Source: Candidatus Sulfotelmatobacter sp. (GTDB lineage Bacteria; Acidobacteriota; Terriglobia; Terriglobales; Acidobacteriaceae). Taken from it: DNA of 64,000 bases. The DNA lies in the NCBI GenBank assembly GCA_025462865.1, contig JAOAPI010000098.1, positions 47,026-111,025 on the forward strand, written 5' to 3'. Below are positions 26,207 through 35,398 of the stretch, piece after piece (positions within the stretch are counted from its first letter, which is position 1; every line of letters begins with the position of its first letter). A program made the position numbers and the translations under genes. The notes beneath the pieces were generated by a model. The model did no database searches. It saw only the letters and a program-made list of their open reading frames with translations, and was not told the DNA's origin.

Positions 26207-27721
26207 TTAGAAAGATATGACCTTCTTCAAGCCTCTTTTTTTCTTCTTCTTGCTGCTGGAAATATCCTGATCGCTGGCCAGGTTGGAACTGGAAGTTGAA
26301 GAAGCGGCGGCATTGGGATCAGCCGTCGATTGTCCCTGTTGAAGTTCGTTCACCTGCACCGGAGGAGGAATCGCCGCACTCGATGTTGCACTCTGAGTAT
26401 CCGTGGAAGGCTTCAACTCGTTTGGATCAGGCGAAGCTGTTGGCTTCAACTCGTTCGCATCTGCAGCGGCGGGCTTCAGTTCGTTCGGGTCTGGCGCGGA
26501 ACTGGTCGTGGGCCGGGCGAACGGATCGGCCCCGGACGGAGGCGGAATTGCATCGGACCGGGGAGCGGGGTCGTTCGGTCCGGGAGCTCCACCCTTAACT
26601 GTTTCCAGGCTGATTCCACGTTCACCCCCTGGCCCCAGGGCGCGGCGCATGGTTTCCCCAGCCACTTGATTGGCGGCGACGGGTGTGGGATCCACCAGGG
26701 TGGGCTCTCCTACCTTCGCTGCCGTAGCCATGTCTGGCCCTTTTTTCACCACTCCCATCAAACGGTCAAGAGTGTTGGCCTCGCGGCGGCTCTCTTCCTC
26801 GGCGCGGTTCTGGGCTACAGCCGCTTTGGTCGGGCGGGGGATTGGTTGATGCAAAGCAGCGAGACGTTTCTTGGCATCGTCGCCGCGATCCATAACAGGG
26901 TAACGAGTGATGATCTGCGAATATGCCAAAGCGGCCTGCTTCGTCAATTCGTCGATTACCTTGGCCTTGGTGGTCTCTCCGCCAACGCAGCCGGGCGGGG
27001 TGTTGAAAGCTTTGCAGACTGGCCTGGCTCGCAATTGCGCGATCTGGCTTTCGTAGTCCTGACCGAGATAAAACAGCGCCTCATCTGCTTTGCTGTACAG
27101 CGGGTACTTCTCAACCAGTGTCTGGAGTCGGGCAATCGAGGCGGGATACGACTGCCGCATGAAATAGAACTTTCCAATGCCAAACTCGCGGTCGGCTAGA
27201 ACCTCTTGCACTTCCAGCAATCGGCGCTTGCCTTCCTTTACCAGTTTCGGATTGTCCGGATACTGCATGATGAGGTTGCGGTATTCATCTTCCGCGCGCT
27301 TGGCATGGGTATAGTCGCGATCGGACTTTTCCATCTGCTGGTACTGGATGTTGGCGATTTTTAGTTGCGCCTCAGCCGCTTCCGGCATGTTGGGGAAAAA
27401 GGTTTCGAAGTCGTGATATTCCTGCTCAGCTTGAGCCAGAGAGGCGGTGCCGCCTTCGGCGTACCAGGAATCCCCGACCGCCAATTTGGCGCGGGCGATG
27501 AATTCGGAGTCGGGATAAGTGTTGATCAAGGTCTGCAGCGTCATGCGTGCTACGTCGAAGCGGTTGTGCTTCATTGCGTCCATGGCCTTGTCGAACAGGA
27601 CCTTGTCGGGCTGCTTCGACCCCACATTGGCTAATGGATTGACGGATTTTTTATTGGTGCAGGCGGCCGTGATCAGCAGCAGCGTGCAGAACAACGCGGT
27701 TAAGGAACTTCGACGTAACAT
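26207..27721 (-). CDS. bamD: BamD-like outer membrane assembly lipoprotein with C-terminal extension
   Basis: Periplasm-facing TPR lipoprotein of the BAM complex that inserts beta-barrels. From the ATG at 27721 (GAGGT four bases upstream) it is 504 aa with lipobox ITAAC (Cys21). Residues about 40-300 hold the BamD/YfiO repeats: DKAMDAMKHNRFDVARMTLQ, NTYPDSEFIARAKLAVGDS, and a later one around QSYPASIARLQTLVEKYP. Beyond residue 330 is a Pro/Ala-rich tail of about 170 residues with three copies of an NELKP motif (PDPNELKP, DANELKP, PDPNELKP) and a Lys-rich end (SSKKKKKRGLKK). The usual BamD is about 245 aa, so half of this protein is extra. It is followed by the REC gene on the same strand. Confidence 0.85.
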   Translation of the reverse strand: MLRRSSLTALFCTLLLITAACTNKKSVNPLANVGSKQPDKVLFDKAMDAMKHNRFDVARMTLQTLINTYPDSEFIARAKLAVGDSWYAEGGTASLAQAEQEYHDFETFFPNMPEAAEAQLKIANIQYQQMEKSDRDYTHAKRAEDEYRNLIMQYPDNPKLVKEGKRRLLEVQEVLADREFGIGKFYFMRQSYPASIARLQTLVEKYPLYSKADEALFYLGQDYESQIAQLRARPVCKAFNTPPGCVGGETTKAKVIDELTKQAALAYSQIITRYPVMDRGDDAKKRLAALHQPIPRPTKAAVAQNRAEEESRREANTLDRLMGVVKKGPDMATAAKVGEPTLVDPTPVAANQVAGETMRRALGPGGERGISLETVKGGAPGPNDPAPRSDAIPPPSGADPFARPTTSSAPDPNELKPAAADANELKPTASPDPNELKPSTDTQSATSSAAIPPPVQVNELQQGQSTADPNAAASSTSSSNLASDQDISSSKKKKKRGLKKVISF

Positions 27722-27803
27722 TAAGACCTCGAATCGTTTTGCTTGGACGAAACGGCGCTGGCTGCGCCTGCTGACCGCGTCAGAGACCCGGTCCCACATG
27801 AAC

Positions 27804-28478
27804 CTAGACCTTCAACAGCGTGGCTTCGGTTGCTGCCTTCAGCAGGGCCTCCGCATTCTGTCTTGGATCACCGTTTCCGAACACGGCGTTGCCTGCCACC
27901 AGAATTTCTGCGCCTGCCCGCACTACGCTGCCCACCGTGTCAGATGCTATGCCCCCATCGACCTCGATGCGGTAAGCCAATCCGCGCTGGCTGCGAATTT
28001 CAGCTAAGCGGCGTATTTTGTGCAACGTACCTGGAATAAATTTCTGGCCGCCAAATCCTGGATTCACCGACATCACCAGCACATAATCCATCAGGTCGAG
28101 CACTTCGGCCAGGGTCTCCACCGGCGTCGCGGGATTAATCACCGCTCCCGCCAGACAGTTGTGGCTCTTGATCAAATGAAGCGTGCGGTTCAAATGCCGG
28201 CAAGCTTCCTGATGGACCGAAATCCAATCCGCACCAGCTTCGGCGAAGGCAGGAATGAACTCGTCCGGATTCTCGATCATGAGATGGCAGTCGAGCGGCA
28301 ACTTCGTAACTTTACGCAGCGACTTCACCACGGGAGGACCGATGGTGAGATTCGGTACGAAATGGCCGTCCATAATATCTACGTGAACGACACTCCCGCC
28401 GCCCTCTGCCGCGGCGCGCACCTGCTCACCGAGACGGGCGAAGTCCGCTGAAAGAATCGAAGGTGCCAGCTCGATCAA
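27804..28478 (-). CDS. rpe: Ribulose-phosphate 3-epimerase
   Basis: Interconverts ribulose-5-phosphate and xylulose-5-phosphate in the pentose phosphate and Calvin pathways. The 224-aa TIM barrel has IELAPSILSADFARLGEQV, the metal-site segments VDIMDGHFVPNLTIGP and CHLMIENPDEFI, MSVNPGFGGQKF, and EVDGGI for the second catalytic Asp. A TTG at 28478 gives the family's usual N-terminus and length; the frame is open to 28559, but those residues do not match the family. The start is the least certain part. It lies upstream of the BamD-like gene on the same strand, with about 80 bp between them. Confidence 0.93.
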   Translation of the reverse strand: MIELAPSILSADFARLGEQVRAAAEGGGSVVHVDIMDGHFVPNLTIGPPVVKSLRKVTKLPLDCHLMIENPDEFIPAFAEAGADWISVHQEACRHLNRTLHLIKSHNCLAGAVINPATPVETLAEVLDLMDYVLVMSVNPGFGGQKFIPGTLHKIRRLAEIRSQRGLAYRIEVDGGIASDTVGSVVRAGAEILVAGNAVFGNGDPRQNAEALLKAATEATLLKV

Positions 28479-28607
28479 TGTAGTCTCTAGAATCCTGAAA
28501 CTTGGTAAGGAAGCGGCTTCTCGAAATTCTAACACGCAGACGCCGCCCTGCCGCGGCAATGAGGGTCCTAATCATCAAGGATAAACATGACGCGTGTTAC
28601 CCTCGTC

Positions 28608-28659
28608 GAGCATGTTTGCCTAGCATGTTTGCCTAGCATGTTTGCCTGGTATGTTTGCC
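28608..28659 (+). repeat. 13-bp tandem repeat (x4) over the EamA start
   Basis: Units at 28608-28620 (GAGCATGTTTGCC), 28621-28633 and 28634-28646 (both TAGCATGTTTGCC) and 28647-28659 (TGGTATGTTTGCC). Each holds an ATG. Units one and two read ATG TTT GCC TAG; the fourth ATG (28651) starts the transporter. A separate ATG at 28587 with AAGG upstream is out of frame by one base. Confidence 0.9.
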
Positions 28660-29496
28660 TCTCCCCAATTCGTGTCCGCCGCATATGCACTGGCTGCGGT
28701 GGTGGCATGGGGAACAAGCGACTTTCTGGGGGGCTATGCCACACGGCGCGCCAATGCTTTTCTATTCACCACGATCGTGAATCTCGGTGGGCTACTGCTG
28801 GTTGCAATGTTGGCCACCGTCAGCCACGTGAATTTTTTATCGGGAAGGAGTGCGGTGTGGGCGCTGGTGGGGGGAGCTTCAGGAGGAGCGGCACTGGCTA
28901 TTTTTTATCGGGCGCTCTCTTCCGGAAGAATGGGATTAACCGCGCCTGTGGCCGCAGTGCTTGGGGCCGGGATACCAACTTTGTTTGCAATAGCCACGCA
29001 AGGCTTGCCGGGCAGAATACCGATCCTGGGCTTCGGCTTCGCCGCTATTGGACTTTGGCTGATTACGCGGTCTGAAGATGGCAATACTCCCGATGGCATT
29101 GGGGCTGCTGTTCTGGCAGGGATCGGGTTCGCCGGTTTCTATCTATGCATCCATAAGGCTGGGGAAGGTTCGGCATTTTGGATGGCGACGCTTACCAGGG
29201 CCGGCGGCCTGATCATCACCGCCCTGATTGTCGTGCTGCAGCGAAACTTTCGCGACATCACCGCGGCAGGGGTGCGCTGGGGCGTACTGACTGGCTGCAT
29301 CGATTCGCTTGGAACCATTCTTTTTGTCCGGGCCAGCCAGACCGGACGCCTCGACGAGGCCGTCGTCATCTCGTCGCTCTATCCCGCGGTCACCGTGTTA
29401 TTGGCGCGCCTTGTGCTGAAGGAACATTTCACTCGCTGGCGGTTTGTAGGGCTGCTGGCGGCACTGGCCGCTGTGCCCATGATTGCGGCACAATAA
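28651..29496 (+). CDS. EamA/DMT-family transporter
   Basis: Inner-membrane permease of the drug/metabolite transporter superfamily, 281 aa. Two EamA repeats give about ten hydrophobic segments; the first is VSAAYALAAVVAWGTSDFLG, and the second half starts near GIGAAVLAGIGFAGFYL. The repeat ends RLDEAVVISSLYPAVTVLLA and LKEHFTRWRFVGLLAALAAV are typical. Substrate unknown. Translation start is unusual: the natural ATG (28651) is the last of four ATGs in a 13-bp tandem repeat and has no ribosome site, while an upstream ATG with a good site is in another frame. The oligopeptide-type ATPase follows 39 bp downstream. Confidence 0.87.
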   Translation: MFASPQFVSAAYALAAVVAWGTSDFLGGYATRRANAFLFTTIVNLGGLLLVAMLATVSHVNFLSGRSAVWALVGGASGGAALAIFYRALSSGRMGLTAPVAAVLGAGIPTLFAIATQGLPGRIPILGFGFAAIGLWLITRSEDGNTPDGIGAAVLAGIGFAGFYLCIHKAGEGSAFWMATLTRAGGLIITALIVVLQRNFRDITAAGVRWGVLTGCIDSLGTILFVRASQTGRLDEAVVISSLYPAVTVLLARLVLKEHFTRWRFVGLLAALAAVPMIAAQ

Positions 29497-29535
29497 ATTT
29501 TCTCAATTTGTTATTCAGAACTGAAAATCAAGAAC

Positions 29536-30348
29536 ATGGCTCTGGTCGAAGTCCGCAATCTGACGAAGGTTTATTCGCAGGGCGAGGGTTTGTTTGGCGT
29601 AAGGCCCAAAGCGCAAAATCAAAATGAAGTGCGCGCGGTCGACGATGTATCGCTCGACGTTCATGCCGGCGAAACTCTAGGTCTGGTGGGCGAATCAGGC
29701 TCGGGAAAGAGTACCCTCGGACGCCTCATCTTGCGGCTTATCGAACCAACTTCGGGAACCATCCGCTTTGAAGACCGCGACCTGCTTGCCGCAAGTCGCG
29801 GCGAAATGCGGCGCCTGCGGCGCGATATGCAGATTATTTTTCAGGACCCGTTCGCCTCGCTCGATCCTCGCTATCGAGTCGAAGACATAATTGCGGAGCC
29901 GCTGATCGTTCACCGGAAAGGCATTCCCGCAAACAGCAACGCGATTCGCGGCCGCGTGGTCGAACTTCTACGGGCGGTCGGCCTTGACGATTCCATCCTG
30001 CGCCGCTTCCCGCACGAATTCAGCGGAGGACAGCGTCAACGGATCGGCATCGCGCGTGCCCTGGCATTGCGTCCTAAGTTCATTGTGGCTGACGAACCCG
30101 TTTCCGCTCTCGACGTCAGCGTCGGTGCACAAATCGTGAATCTGCTCGCGCAACTGCAGCGCGAGTTTGGACTGACATATCTGTTCATCTCGCACTCGAT
30201 GCCGGTGGTGCGCTATCTCTCGACGCGCATCGCCGTGATGTATCGGGGAAAGATAGTCGAGATCGGCGACAGCGAGCAGATCAGCGAGCTCCCGCAGCAT
30301 CCCTACACACAGAGTTTGCTCAAAGCAACGCCGGAATTGGCAGTCTAA
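29536..30348 (+). CDS. ABC transporter ATP-binding protein, OppF/DppF type
   Basis: Couples ATP hydrolysis to peptide or nickel import. 270 aa with Walker [10 protein letters not shown] (52-60), signature [14 protein letters not shown] (163-176) and Walker B FIVADEP (182-188, catalytic Glu187). The Q-loop is in [15 protein letters not shown], and the [14 protein letters not shown] end is the mark of OppF/DppF ATPases. These normally work with OppB, OppC, OppD and a binding protein; none is seen in the window. It may serve a transporter encoded elsewhere. It follows the EamA gene on the same strand. Confidence 0.9.
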   Translation: MALVEVRNLTKVYSQGEGLFGVRPKAQNQNEVRAVDDVSLDVHAGETLGLVGESGSGKSTLGRLILRLIEPTSGTIRFEDRDLLAASRGEMRRLRRDMQIIFQDPFASLDPRYRVEDIIAEPLIVHRKGIPANSNAIRGRVVELLRAVGLDDSILRRFPHEFSGGQRQRIGIARALALRPKFIVADEPVSALDVSVGAQIVNLLAQLQREFGLTYLFISHSMPVVRYLSTRIAVMYRGKIVEIGDSEQISELPQHPYTQSLLKATPELAV

Positions 30349-30453
30349 ATAAGCCAACAGAGAAGGCCCAACACTTCGCCCCGCCCGCAACCCGCCATCC
30401 GCCACTGAACCGACTAAAGCCCGTGACCGAATCGCCGATGAAGATAAGAGACC

Positions 30454-31725
30454 ATGGGCATTCAAGCTCAAACAGCTCCCGTCGAGAGGCCTAGTCCCTG
30501 CATCGCAAGACAGCCAATTCTGACCGCGGACGAAGACGTGGTGGGTTATGAGCTTTTCCTTCGCGAAGGCCGGGACGAGCGCCGCTTTAGTTCCGACGCC
30601 GAGACTGCCACTTGTTCGATCATCGACACTTTGAATCTGATCGGGCTCGGGGTTCTCTGCGACGGCCGGACCGCTTTCATCAACTGTACCTACCAGGGGT
30701 TGTTGACGGACTACTTCGCCCTCTTGCCGCCAGACGATGTCGTGATCGAAATACAGAAAGATGTTCCCGCGGATGAAGATGCGGTGAGAGCCTGCCAAAG
30801 ACTTAAGCACGGAGGATATTCTCTCGCTTTGGATAATTTTGTTCCCGACGACCCCAGAGAAGCCCTCGTCCCCTACGCAGACTTCATCAAAGTTGACATC
30901 ATCAGTGTGGGATCGCTGCAGTACGTGCCGTTAGTCGCGCGCTACGCAAGCGAAAGCTGCCAAATGGTGGCGCACAAAGTCGAAACCCGGCAACACTTCC
31001 TGACCACGAAGAAGGCTGGATTCACGAGGTTTCAGGGATATTTTTTCCACCATCCCGAGAATATGCAGGTCCGGCAGATCCCTGCAAACCAGGCGACGTA
31101 TCTGCGTCTGTTGAGTGCGGTCTCAAAACCCGAAGTAGATTTCACCGAAATCGAAGGTCTCATTAAGAGCGAACCTGCGTTGTGTTATCGGTTGCTGAGG
31201 TACTTGAACTCTCCGCTCCTCGGATTATCGTCGCCGGTCGAATCGGTCCGCAATGCCTTGAACCTGCTCGGAGAACACGAAGCGGTCAGGTGGATACGAA
31301 TGGCAACCACGTTGGTCATGGGGCAGCAGAAATCCTCCGACCTGGTTTTGTCATCACTGGTGCGGGCACGTTTCTGCGAACTCATCGCCGCCAGGGTCGA
31401 ACATGGCAGGGCCGACCTGTTCTTGATGGGGATGCTCTCCCTGATCGATGCGATTTTGGCAGTGCCGATGGGAGTAGTGATCGAAGAATTGTGTCTCGAC
31501 CCTGCCATCAAAGAACAACTGCTCGCGGCAAAGACGGGAAAGAAAACAGCGCTGACGCCGATCTACGATCTGATGCTGGCCAGGGAAGCCGGAGACTGGT
31601 CCCTGGTTACCAAGCTGGGGAAACAACTTAATGTGTCGCTGTCTTTCGTGGCCGAGAGTTCAAACTCAGCCATGCATTGGGCGCACGAGATCACCAGCGC
31701 CGCGCGTAATTCCGCACAGAAATAA
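30454..31725 (+). CDS. EAL-HDOD signalling protein (degenerate EAL)
   Basis: 423 aa. Residues about 15-200 are an EAL-like domain and 205-400 an HDOD domain, the CdgJ/YuxH architecture. The start CIARQPILTADEDVVGYELF shows that the EAL motif itself is changed to YELFLRE, and the later metal ligands are not all visible, so cyclic-di-GMP cleavage is unlikely; the domain may bind c-di-GMP or a partner. The HDOD part (IEGLIKSEPALCYRLLRYLN) has no HD metal site. Homologues modulate motility and c-di-GMP networks. No ribosome site stands out. It is alone between the ATPase and the Yip1 gene. Confidence 0.85.
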   Translation: MGIQAQTAPVERPSPCIARQPILTADEDVVGYELFLREGRDERRFSSDAETATCSIIDTLNLIGLGVLCDGRTAFINCTYQGLLTDYFALLPPDDVVIEIQKDVPADEDAVRACQRLKHGGYSLALDNFVPDDPREALVPYADFIKVDIISVGSLQYVPLVARYASESCQMVAHKVETRQHFLTTKKAGFTRFQGYFFHHPENMQVRQIPANQATYLRLLSAVSKPEVDFTEIEGLIKSEPALCYRLLRYLNSPLLGLSSPVESVRNALNLLGEHEAVRWIRMATTLVMGQQKSSDLVLSSLVRARFCELIAARVEHGRADLFLMGMLSLIDAILAVPMGVVIEELCLDPAIKEQLLAAKTGKKTALTPIYDLMLAREAGDWSLVTKLGKQLNVSLSFVAESSNSAMHWAHEITSAARNSAQK

Positions 31726-31865
31726 TTGTGCGCCATTGCAAAGCCGGCAATGCCGCGCAGCCATTCTCTTAACGAAAAGTAAGCAACCGGACTTGCCGCA
31801 ACTGCGCGCTTGTATGGCCGCCGCGTCCCGGCTAGAATGCCTTCGCATCTCCCAGAGGGTCAAAC

Positions 31866-32636
31866 ATGGCTGCTTCTCCGCTTCCTCCTTTGGCATCGTC
31901 CGAGCCTGTGAGCGCACCGGCTCCGCTCTCCCAAGGCGCGCGCATCCTCAACACTTTTATCGCGCCTTCGAAAACCTTCACCGACCTGCGCCGCAACGCC
32001 AGCTGGTGGGCGCCGTTCCTTCTCATGGTGGTGGTGTCTACCGCATTCGTCTACACGGTGGGTCAGAAAATTGGTTTCCGGAAAGTTGCCGAGACCCAGG
32101 TGCAGATGTCGCCCAAGCAGGCTGCGCAATTAGACAACCTGCCGGCCGATCAGCGGGAGCAACAGATGCAACAGAGGACGACCGGAACCCGAGTCGTTTC
32201 GTATATCGTCCCGCTGTTTATCCTGGTCTTCTGGGTGATCATTGCCGGGGCGTTGTTCGCCACCTTCAAATTCGCCGCGGGGGCGGACGTCTCCTTTAAA
32301 GTCGCCTTTGCCATCGTTGTCTTCGCCGGCCTGCCACAGGTGCTGAAGACATTGCTGGCAACGATTACGGTGGTCGCGGGGGTGAGTCCGGATTCGTTTT
32401 CCTTCCAGAATCCGATCGCAACCAATCCCGGCTATTTCCTGAACCCGGCAGACTCAGTCTTTTTGTACAGCGTAGCTTCTGCATTCGATATTTTCATGAT
32501 CTGGACTCTTGTGCTGACCGCCATTGGATTCACTTGCGTAAGCAAAGTAAAGCGCGGGACGGCTCTGGGTATTGTTTTCGGCTGGTGGCTGATTATTACT
32601 CTGGTTGCCGCCGGACTGGCCGCGAAATTTTCGTAG
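31866..32636 (+). CDS. Yip1-family integral membrane protein
   Basis: 256 aa. A Pro/Ser-rich N-terminus precedes the Yip1 start (ILNTFIAPSKTFTDLRRNASWWAPF), the usual pattern of bacterial Yip1 proteins. Five hydrophobic segments follow, with a hydrophilic stretch at about residues 75-105. The role of bacterial Yip1 proteins is unknown; in eukaryotes the family acts in membrane traffic. The Met of the chosen start lies near AGAGGGTCAAAC. The DinB-like gene is 71 bp downstream on the same strand. Confidence 0.85.
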   Translation: MAASPLPPLASSEPVSAPAPLSQGARILNTFIAPSKTFTDLRRNASWWAPFLLMVVVSTAFVYTVGQKIGFRKVAETQVQMSPKQAAQLDNLPADQREQQMQQRTTGTRVVSYIVPLFILVFWVIIAGALFATFKFAAGADVSFKVAFAIVVFAGLPQVLKTLLATITVVAGVSPDSFSFQNPIATNPGYFLNPADSVFLYSVASAFDIFMIWTLVLTAIGFTCVSKVKRGTALGIVFGWWLIITLVAAGLAAKFS

Positions 32637-32707
32637 TAAGCGCGGTTTCCGTCGGATGACTGAACCCGCGACGCCATTTTATGCTTACTCGCACTCAGGA
32701 GGCTCTT

Positions 32708-33295
32708 GTGAAATTAATTACTGCAGCTTTATTTTTCGCCGTTTGTGTTACCTCCGCGCTTGGACAGGCACAGACGGCCACCCCACCTTCTTCTCCTGCC
32801 GCGACCACAGCTGCGCAAACTGCTGCACCGGTGAAGGACCCCGTAGCGACTTCCCTGCGCATGCTGTTGCCACGCCCGCGCACCAACACTCTGGGCGCGA
32901 TCACTGCAATGCCCGCCGACAAATTCAATTACAAGCCCACGCCCGATCAAATGGCTTTCGCGCATCTGGTTGTGCACATCATTGGCTCAAACAATATGCT
33001 GTGCTCCAAAGCGGCTGACGTGCCCGCCCCTAAAGTCGAGGAAGCCAAAGAAAGCGATGGCAAGGACAAGCTACTCGCGGCGGTCACCGCTTCATTCGAT
33101 TTCTGCAGCGAGGCGCTCGGGAAGATGGACGATTCCAAACTCGGCGACAGCGTCGAACTCTTCGGTGGAAAGCAATTTCCCCGAGCCATGGCAGCATTAG
33201 GTTTGGCCAGCGGATGGGCCGACCATTATGCAGCGGCTGCCATGTACTTGCGGTTGAATAATATCTTGCCGCCTACGGCGCAGCCGAAGAAGTAG
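32708..33295 (+). CDS. Exported DinB-family protein
   Basis: 195 aa from a GTG with AGGAGG five bases upstream; the frame is open to 32681 but without a ribosome site. A signal peptide (LITAALFFAVCVTSALGQ) sends the protein to the periplasm. The mature part is a DinB-like four-helix bundle: MPADKFNYKPTPDQMAFAHL, VVHIIGSNNMLCSK, and HYAAAAMYLRLNNILPPTA at the end. His residues at the usual metal positions (in AHLVVHI and WADHYA) are present. DinB-superfamily enzymes include mycothiol- and bacillithiol-dependent transferases; an exported form has no assigned reaction. Confidence 0.85.
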   Translation: MKLITAALFFAVCVTSALGQAQTATPPSSPAATTAAQTAAPVKDPVATSLRMLLPRPRTNTLGAITAMPADKFNYKPTPDQMAFAHLVVHIIGSNNMLCSKAADVPAPKVEEAKESDGKDKLLAAVTASFDFCSEALGKMDDSKLGDSVELFGGKQFPRAMAALGLASGWADHYAAAAMYLRLNNILPPTAQPKK

Positions 33296-33329
33296 TCAGC
33301 CTTGGTCAGAAAGAAGCGACCAAGGAACA

Positions 33330-34358
33330 TTATTTGATGTGAACGAGTTCTGCCGCCGATGTCGCGGAGGAAATCCCCGTTGCTGGATGCTGTGGCGCGC
33401 GCCAGCTATCAAAAACCGAAACCTGGTGCACACACGACACCGTGCAATTCGGCGCACAGCCTTTTTCGGTGAGATATTCACGGCGCATATCATCGCGTGA
33501 ATACGTCGCGAGCGGCACTCCGGGATAGCCACGCTGCTGCGAACAATAGTGGACCAACCCGTCTTCACAGATGTATAGATATCGCGCGCCGGCTCGGCAG
33601 CGCCAATCGTTCGGCAAACCCTGTGCAATGTTGTCCTGGAAGGCGTTGATGCGGGTGAAGCTGCGCTTTTCCCACGATTTCATCTCGTTGTAGACGCGCC
33701 GCTCTTCGCCGCCAAGCGGCTGGAGTTGGCCGCTGCCGTCGTGAATAATGCCGACGGTGGAACTGAAGCCCAGCTCAATGGCGCGCTTGCCGATCATGAG
33801 CGCGTCTTGTGGATTTGAGATCCCGCCGCCCACAACGGAGTTGATGTTCACATGAAACTCCGCGTGTTCGGCCAGCCACTGTAGCTTCTTGTCGAGAACC
33901 TTCAGGCTCTTTTTCGAAACTTCGTCGGGATTTACATTGTCGATTGAGATCTGCAGCCACTCGAGGCCGGCGCGGTTCAGGCGTTGAATGCGTTCGGCCA
34001 CAAGAAAATATCCGTTTGTGATCAATCCGGCGATCATGTTGTTCGAGCGGATGCGGCGGATTACATCATCCAGATCAGGGTGCAGCAGCGGCTCCCCGCC
34101 CGAAATCGTGACGACCGCAGTGCCCAGCGCTCCGAGCTTGTCGATGCGGCGAAACATTTCCTCCGTGGGCACAGGCTTTGAAAAATCGTCGAACTCGTTG
34201 CAATAAGTGCAGCTCAGATTGCAACGGCGCACAGGGATAATGTGTGCTAGCACCGGATGATCGGTCGACGCCAGCGCTCGCGCAGCCATGCGAGTTCCGC
34301 GAAGATTGCGGTGCAAGGCTTTGGCGCGGCGACGCACGGATGTGAGGACTGATGCCAT
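33330..34358 (-). CDS. Radical SAM/SPASM-like protein
   Basis: 342 aa from the ATG at 34358 (AGAGG nine or ten bases upstream); the frame stays open to 34472. The radical SAM cluster is Cys46, Cys50, Cys53 ([13 protein letters not shown]), followed by [12 protein letters not shown] (SAM-binding GGEP) and LITNGYFL. The C-terminal part has further Cys ([20 protein letters not shown] and a later CAPNCTVSC), which resemble a SPASM-type auxiliary cluster. Such proteins modify peptides or proteins, or are anaerobic sulfatase-maturase-like; no precursor peptide is recognised next to it. The N-terminal basic region ([15 protein letters not shown]) is unusual for the class. Confidence 0.85.
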   Translation of the reverse strand: MASVLTSVRRRAKALHRNLRGTRMAARALASTDHPVLAHIIPVRRCNLSCTYCNEFDDFSKPVPTEEMFRRIDKLGALGTAVVTISGGEPLLHPDLDDVIRRIRSNNMIAGLITNGYFLVAERIQRLNRAGLEWLQISIDNVNPDEVSKKSLKVLDKKLQWLAEHAEFHVNINSVVGGGISNPQDALMIGKRAIELGFSSTVGIIHDGSGQLQPLGGEERRVYNEMKSWEKRSFTRINAFQDNIAQGLPNDWRCRAGARYLYICEDGLVHYCSQQRGYPGVPLATYSRDDMRREYLTEKGCAPNCTVSCVHQVSVFDSWRAPQHPATGISSATSAAELVHIK

Positions 34359-34477
34359 TGAATGGTTACCTCTTATTACAGCATGGACGCCCGATAAATG
34401 CAGGGTGTGTGACAGCGTCTGGCGCAATTTGAAGGGCGAATGGGGCAAATGTGCCGTGAGCGTGTTTTGCAATTCGC

Positions 34478-34506
34478 TTGCAAAAGCGGCCCCTGGCGAT
34501 CATAAT
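34478..34506 (+). promoter_or_regulatory. Sigma-70-type promoter of the DUF1326 gene
   Basis: TTGCAA (34478-34483), a 17-bp spacer and CATAAT (34501-34506), with AGGAGGT and the ATG at 34530 following. The spacing is ideal. Confidence 0.6.
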
Positions 34507-34529
34507 TTGCCGCCGAGGAGGTATTAAGC

Positions 34530-35225
34530 ATGTTGAAAGCTTGGGGTATCTCTCTCGTTTTTGTGTTGCTCGCAATGAGCACCACTGACACATCGAAACC
34601 TGATTGGGCGCTGAATGCGACTACCATCGAGGCCTGCAGTTGTCCGATGTTCTGCCAGTGCTACTTCAATCCCAAACCTGCTGCCCACCATGAGCAGGGT
34701 ACGGCAACGCACTATTGCAAATTTAACAATGCCTACAAGGTGAACCACGGACATTATGGCGCGGTGAATCTTGACGGCGCGAAGTTCTGGATTACCGGCG
34801 ACCTGGGCGCCGATTGGTCGCAAGGAAAAACTGACTGGGCCCTCGTTACCTTCGACAAGGCTATGACAAAGGATCAGCAGAGCGCCCTGGGCGCCATTCT
34901 GCCGAATGTCTTCCCCGTGAAATGGAATTCGTTCCAGACCGCGGAGGGAAACATCGACACTTGGGAATTCAACAAGAATGAAGCGCACGCAACGATTGAT
35001 GGCGGAAAAACCGCAGAGGTAAAGCTTCACCGTTTTCAGGGAAATACTGACGATCCCGTCGTCATTCATAACCTCAAATACTGGGGAACACCCCGGAATG
35101 ACGGTTTCGTGATGATGCCGAGTGACTTCGAGGGCTATAAAACCGGGACCAAACAGTTCGAATACAAAGGGACCAACGGCTTTATGCTCACTCTCGATAT
35201 CGCCTCAACTGACATGAAACAATAG
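34530..35225 (+). CDS. DUF1326-domain protein
   Basis: 231 aa. An N-terminal hydrophobic stretch (GISLVFVLLAMS) suggests export or anchoring. The DUF1326 domain opens with a dense cysteine motif, EACSCPMFCQCYFNP (Cys36, 38, 42, 44), and continues GHYGAVNLDGAKFWITGDLG and FVMMPSDFEGYKTG. The cysteines look like a metal or redox site. Function is unknown for the family. It is well signalled: a promoter with ideal spacing, a perfect AGGAGGT ribosome site and a strong hairpin after the stop codon, so it is probably expressed as a single-gene unit. Confidence 0.87.
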   Translation: MLKAWGISLVFVLLAMSTTDTSKPDWALNATTIEACSCPMFCQCYFNPKPAAHHEQGTATHYCKFNNAYKVNHGHYGAVNLDGAKFWITGDLGADWSQGKTDWALVTFDKAMTKDQQSALGAILPNVFPVKWNSFQTAEGNIDTWEFNKNEAHATIDGGKTAEVKLHRFQGNTDDPVVIHNLKYWGTPRNDGFVMMPSDFEGYKTGTKQFEYKGTNGFMLTLDIASTDMKQ

Positions 35226-35250
35226 AGTCTGCGAAACTATCGCAGAGATC

Positions 35251-35280
35251 AGGCCGGAGAATAGCAAGGTTCTCCGGCCT
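35251..35280 (+). terminator. Terminator-like hairpin after the DUF1326 gene
   Basis: AGGCCGGAGAA and TTCTCCGGCCT pair perfectly (11 bp) around an eight-base loop, followed by TGATATTT. The stem is strong; the T-tract is weak. Confidence 0.7.
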
Positions 35281-35398
35281 TGATATTTCTGGGATGCGTT
35301 TTTTCACAAACTCTATCCCTATCTTTCATGCTCCAATTGCGTGGTTAGACTTCGCGGGGAATGAGTGCCTGCACCACACAATCCTCCCTACGGTGTTA

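Noticed and set aside
28587..29075. 163-codon plus-strand frame starting at ATG 28587 (MTRVTLVEHVC...)
   Set aside because: It has a good start context but reads across the EamA gene in another frame, with Cys/Arg-rich, non-conserved text. Treated as the start of a possible phase-variable leader, not a separate gene.
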